DNA of 16,488 bases from Erythrobacter sp. CCH5-A1 (GTDB lineage: Bacteria > Pseudomonadota > Alphaproteobacteria > Sphingomonadales > Sphingomonadaceae): positions 1-16,488 of the forward strand of contig NZ_LSKQ01000165.1 in NCBI RefSeq assembly GCF_001557115.1. The letters are read 5' to 3'. This document shows, piece after piece, positions 14,683-16,488 of this stretch. Position 1 is the first letter of the stretch, and each line of letters opens with the position of its first letter. The notes under the pieces were generated by a model, which saw only the letters and a program-made list of their open reading frames with translations, did no database searches and was not told where the DNA came from. Both the position numbers and the translations under genes were made by a program.

Positions 14683-15981
14683 ACACCTTTTCCCTGGACA
14701 GACCTTGCGATCATCGTCGCGCTTGTCGTGCTCAACGGCGCCTTCGCCATGTCCGAGCTCGCCATCGTCAGCGCCAAGACCAGCGCTCTCGAGGCCAAGG
14801 CGGAAAACGGCTCCACCAGCGCGCGCATCGCGATCCAGCTGGCGGCGGACCCGGGCAAGTTCCTCTCGACCGTGCAGATCGGCATCACCCTGATCGGCAT
14901 CATCGCCGGGGCCTATTCGGGGGCGAGCCTCGGCGGACCGACGGGCGAGCGGATGGCGGCGCTGGGCCTGCCCGAGGAATACGCCGACGAGACCGGCTTC
15001 GCGCTGGTGATCGCCTTCACCACCTATCTCTCGCTGATTGTCGGCGAGCTGGTGCCCAAGCAGCTCGCGCTGCGCGCCGCGGTGCCGGTGTCGCTGGTGA
15101 TGGCGCGGCCGATGGCCTTCATGGCCAAGGCCGCCGCGCCACTGGTGTGGCTGCTCGATTCGAGCTCGGCGGGGATCATCCGCCTCATGGGGCTGCATTC
15201 GAGCGACGAGGCCGCGCTGACCCACGAGGAACTGCGCATGATCTTCGCCGAGGCGACCCGCTCGGGGGTGATCGAGGCCGGACAGCGCCAGATCCTCACC
15301 GGCGTGGTGCGCCTCGCCGAACGTCCGGTGCGCGAGATGATGACCCCGCGCATGGCAATCGACTGGATCGAGGCCGATGCCGATGCCGACGAGATTCGCC
15401 AGACGATCGAGGACAGCACCCATTCGCTGCTGCCCGTGGCCGAGGGCTCGCCGGACACCATCCTCGGCGTGGTCAAGGTGCGTGACGTGCTTGCCGCGCT
15501 GGTCGCGGGCCATTCCGTGCGTCCGCGCGACATGATGCGCAAGGTCGAGGTGGTGCCCGACCAGCTCGACGCGATGGACGCGCTGCGGGTGCTCCAGCAA
15601 TCCGAAGTGGCGATGGCGGTGGTGCACGACGAATACGGGCATTTCGAAGGGATCGTCACCCCCGTCGACCTGCTGACCGCGATCGTCGGCAATTTCGCCA
15701 GCGATTCGGACGACGGCGACCTGCCCTCGGTCGTGGAGCGCGAGGACGGCTCGCTGCTGGTCTCGGGCTCGCTCTCGGCCGATGCGCTGGCCGACCGGCT
15801 GCGGCTCGATTACGGCGAGGACCGCGAGTTCGGCACCGCGGCGGGCTATGCCCTCTCGGTGATGAAGAAGCTCCCGCACGAGGGCGAATATTTCATCGAC
15901 CAGGGCTGGCGCTTCGAGGTGGTCGACATGGACGGCCGCCGGATCGACAAGCTGCTGGTGAGCCGGGTGCGCGAGGACTGA
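14680..15981 (+). CDS. CNNM/CorC-type membrane protein with CBS pair (hemolysin family)
   Basis: This is a three-part inner-membrane protein of the DUF21–CBS–CorC_HlyC family, which includes Mg2+ transporters/regulators (CorB, CNNM) and a cadaverine exporter; despite the name it is not a demonstrated hemolysin. From the GTG start it has 433 residues: DUF21 transmembrane domain (about 5-190) with NGAFAMSELAIVSAK, GKFLSTVQIGITLIGIIAG and IVGELVPKQLAL; two CBS domains (about 205-330) starting at PVREMMTPR; and a C-terminal CorC/HlyC domain (about 345-430) with GYALSVMKKLPHEGE. An ATG at 14587 in frame would add 31 Cys/Arg/His-rich residues before the first helix, unlike the family, so the GTG at 14680 is preferred. 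The exact substrate cannot be assigned. Confidence 0.9.
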   Translation: MTPFPWTDLAIIVALVVLNGAFAMSELAIVSAKTSALEAKAENGSTSARIAIQLAADPGKFLSTVQIGITLIGIIAGAYSGASLGGPTGERMAALGLPEEYADETGFALVIAFTTYLSLIVGELVPKQLALRAAVPVSLVMARPMAFMAKAAAPLVWLLDSSSAGIIRLMGLHSSDEAALTHEELRMIFAEATRSGVIEAGQRQILTGVVRLAERPVREMMTPRMAIDWIEADADADEIRQTIEDSTHSLLPVAEGSPDTILGVVKVRDVLAALVAGHSVRPRDMMRKVEVVPDQLDAMDALRVLQQSEVAMAVVHDEYGHFEGIVTPVDLLTAIVGNFASDSDDGDLPSVVEREDGSLLVSGSLSADALADRLRLDYGEDREFGTAAGYALSVMKKLPHEGEYFIDQGWRFEVVDMDGRRIDKLLVSRVRED

Positions 15982-16195
15982 GGGGCGCCGCAGGCTTTGC
16001 GTGAACCTGCATCGCCGGGTTTTGGAAACAAACGATTTTCCTACACGCAGCGCGGGTGACAGGGTCGCGCGCATGAACCGCCAGAGTCTCTTAGCCCGTC
16101 ATGCTGCAAACGGCACGCGGGACAGAGCAGGTTTTCTGCCCCTGGACAGTGTCTCATGTGTCTCCAACACGCCAGCCGCAGCAGGGCGGGAGGTC
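15982..16195. other. Gap between convergent genes with a probable terminator
   Basis: The 214 bases after the CNNM gene hold a plausible plus-strand terminator at 15984-16023: GCAGG (15990-15994) pairs with CCTGC (16006-16010), extended by GGCG/CGCC (15984-15987 with 16013-16016), followed by GGGTTTT. The rest (about 16025-16195) is less GC-rich than the genes and has no coding signal I trust. Two ATG-initiated frames there are short or merely antisense to the next gene. Confidence 0.5.
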
Positions 16196-16440
16196 TCAGG
16201 CGCTCGGGATGACCGTGCTTGCAGCCTGACCGTCACCCTCGGGCGCGGCGACGATGTCGCGGGTAAGGCGGCCCTTGGCGACGGTGTTGGTGCCGGTGTC
16301 GCCGACCTGGCTGCGGATGCTCGGATCGGCGCGGCCGGCGCGGTCGATCACGCTCGCTTCCACGCGGCTGCGCGGGGCGGGGCCGCCGAACAGCGCGTCC
16401 AAGGCCTGCTCGGAGGCCGTGCCTTCGGCCGGGCGCGGGG
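16196..16440 (-). CDS. DUF3035 (BamF-like) protein, C-terminal part only
   Basis: A minus-strand frame is open from the stop at 16196-16198 to the right edge. The last 80 or so residues read PAPAEGTASEQALDALFGG, then PAPRSRVEASVIDRAGRADP, SIRSQVGDTGTNTVAKGRLT and RDIVAAPEGDGQAASTVIPS. From memory the LDALFGG, ADPxIRSxxGD and TRDIxAAPEGDG elements are typical of the DUF3035 family, small alphaproteobacterial lipoproteins also annotated as BamF, linked to the outer-membrane beta-barrel assembly machine. In that family a stretch like PDFxLRPP is expected just before; here the sequence beyond about 16441 instead turns into the reverse complement of itself, so the N-terminus is lost at a fold-back. 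A TTG at 16400-16402 is not a credible start. The family call is moderate and rests on recall. Confidence 0.62.
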
Positions 16441-16488
16441 CGCCGGGCCGAAGGCACGGCCTCCGAGCAGGCCTTGGACGCGCTGTTC
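16388..16488. repeat. Fold-back inverted repeat at the window edge
   Basis: Bases 16388-16430 are an exact reverse complement of 16446-16488 (43 bases); beyond one mismatch (16431 against 16445) four more pairs follow, leaving a 5-base centre at 16436-16440. The right arm runs to the last base. It is far too long and perfect for a terminator and lies inside a coding frame. Confidence 0.95.

Noticed and set aside
14614..16074. A 486-residue minus-strand frame across the CNNM gene
   Set aside because: Antisense shadow of a well supported membrane protein; His/Arg-rich and without motifs.
16073..16488. Plus-strand frame starting MNRQSLLARHAANG, open to the right edge
   Set aside because: From about 16196 it is merely antisense to the DUF3035 coding end and crosses the fold-back; no ribosome binding site or recognisable family.

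Overview
The window looks like ordinary chromosomal DNA from a GC-rich alphaproteobacterium, most likely Sphingomonadales and probably the Erythrobacteraceae (Erythrobacter/Porphyrobacter type). This rests on recognised proteins, not on a search: a SciP/DUF1153 cell-cycle regulator, a DUF3035 (BamF-like) protein end, the sucC–etfB–etfA neighbourhood, and uniform GC-rich codon use. No tRNA, rRNA, CRISPR array, IS element, integrase or plasmid function was seen.

Layout. (1) 23-1210, minus: mnmA, tRNA 2-thiouridylase. (2) 1345-2090, plus: an unnamed 149-residue protein overlapping sciP by ATGA. (3) 2216-2488, plus: a small GlsB/YeaQ-type membrane protein. (4) 2662-7472, plus: an RND efflux adaptor and pump preceded by a leader with several possible hairpins; the pump carries an extra membrane segment of about 110 residues. 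(5) 7532-8824, plus: a DUF445 membrane protein. (6) 8829-12833, minus: in transcription order sucC, etfB, etfA and an exported protein with a TonB-like C-terminus. This is central energy metabolism: a TCA-cycle ligase subunit and the electron acceptor of acyl-CoA dehydrogenases. (7) 12947-13723, plus: an inositol-monophosphatase/CysQ-type phosphatase. (8) 13778-14479, minus: a lipoprotein with a glycine zipper and an OmpA domain. (9) 14680-15981, plus: a CNNM/CorC-type membrane protein with CBS domains. (10) 16196 to the right edge, minus: the C-terminal end of a DUF3035 protein.

The most notable sequence signals are: a near-perfect fold-back palindrome at the extreme right edge (16388-16488), which breaks the DUF3035 coding sequence and most likely marks a contig-end artefact; a symmetric ACGT-type operator over a promoter in front of etfB; a terminator of the etf transcript whose 3' arm is also the ribosome binding site of the next gene; and the enlarged RND pump. 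No gap between genes exceeds 300 bases. I found no convincing previously undescribed defence or mobile system; the novelty is in regulation and protein architecture.
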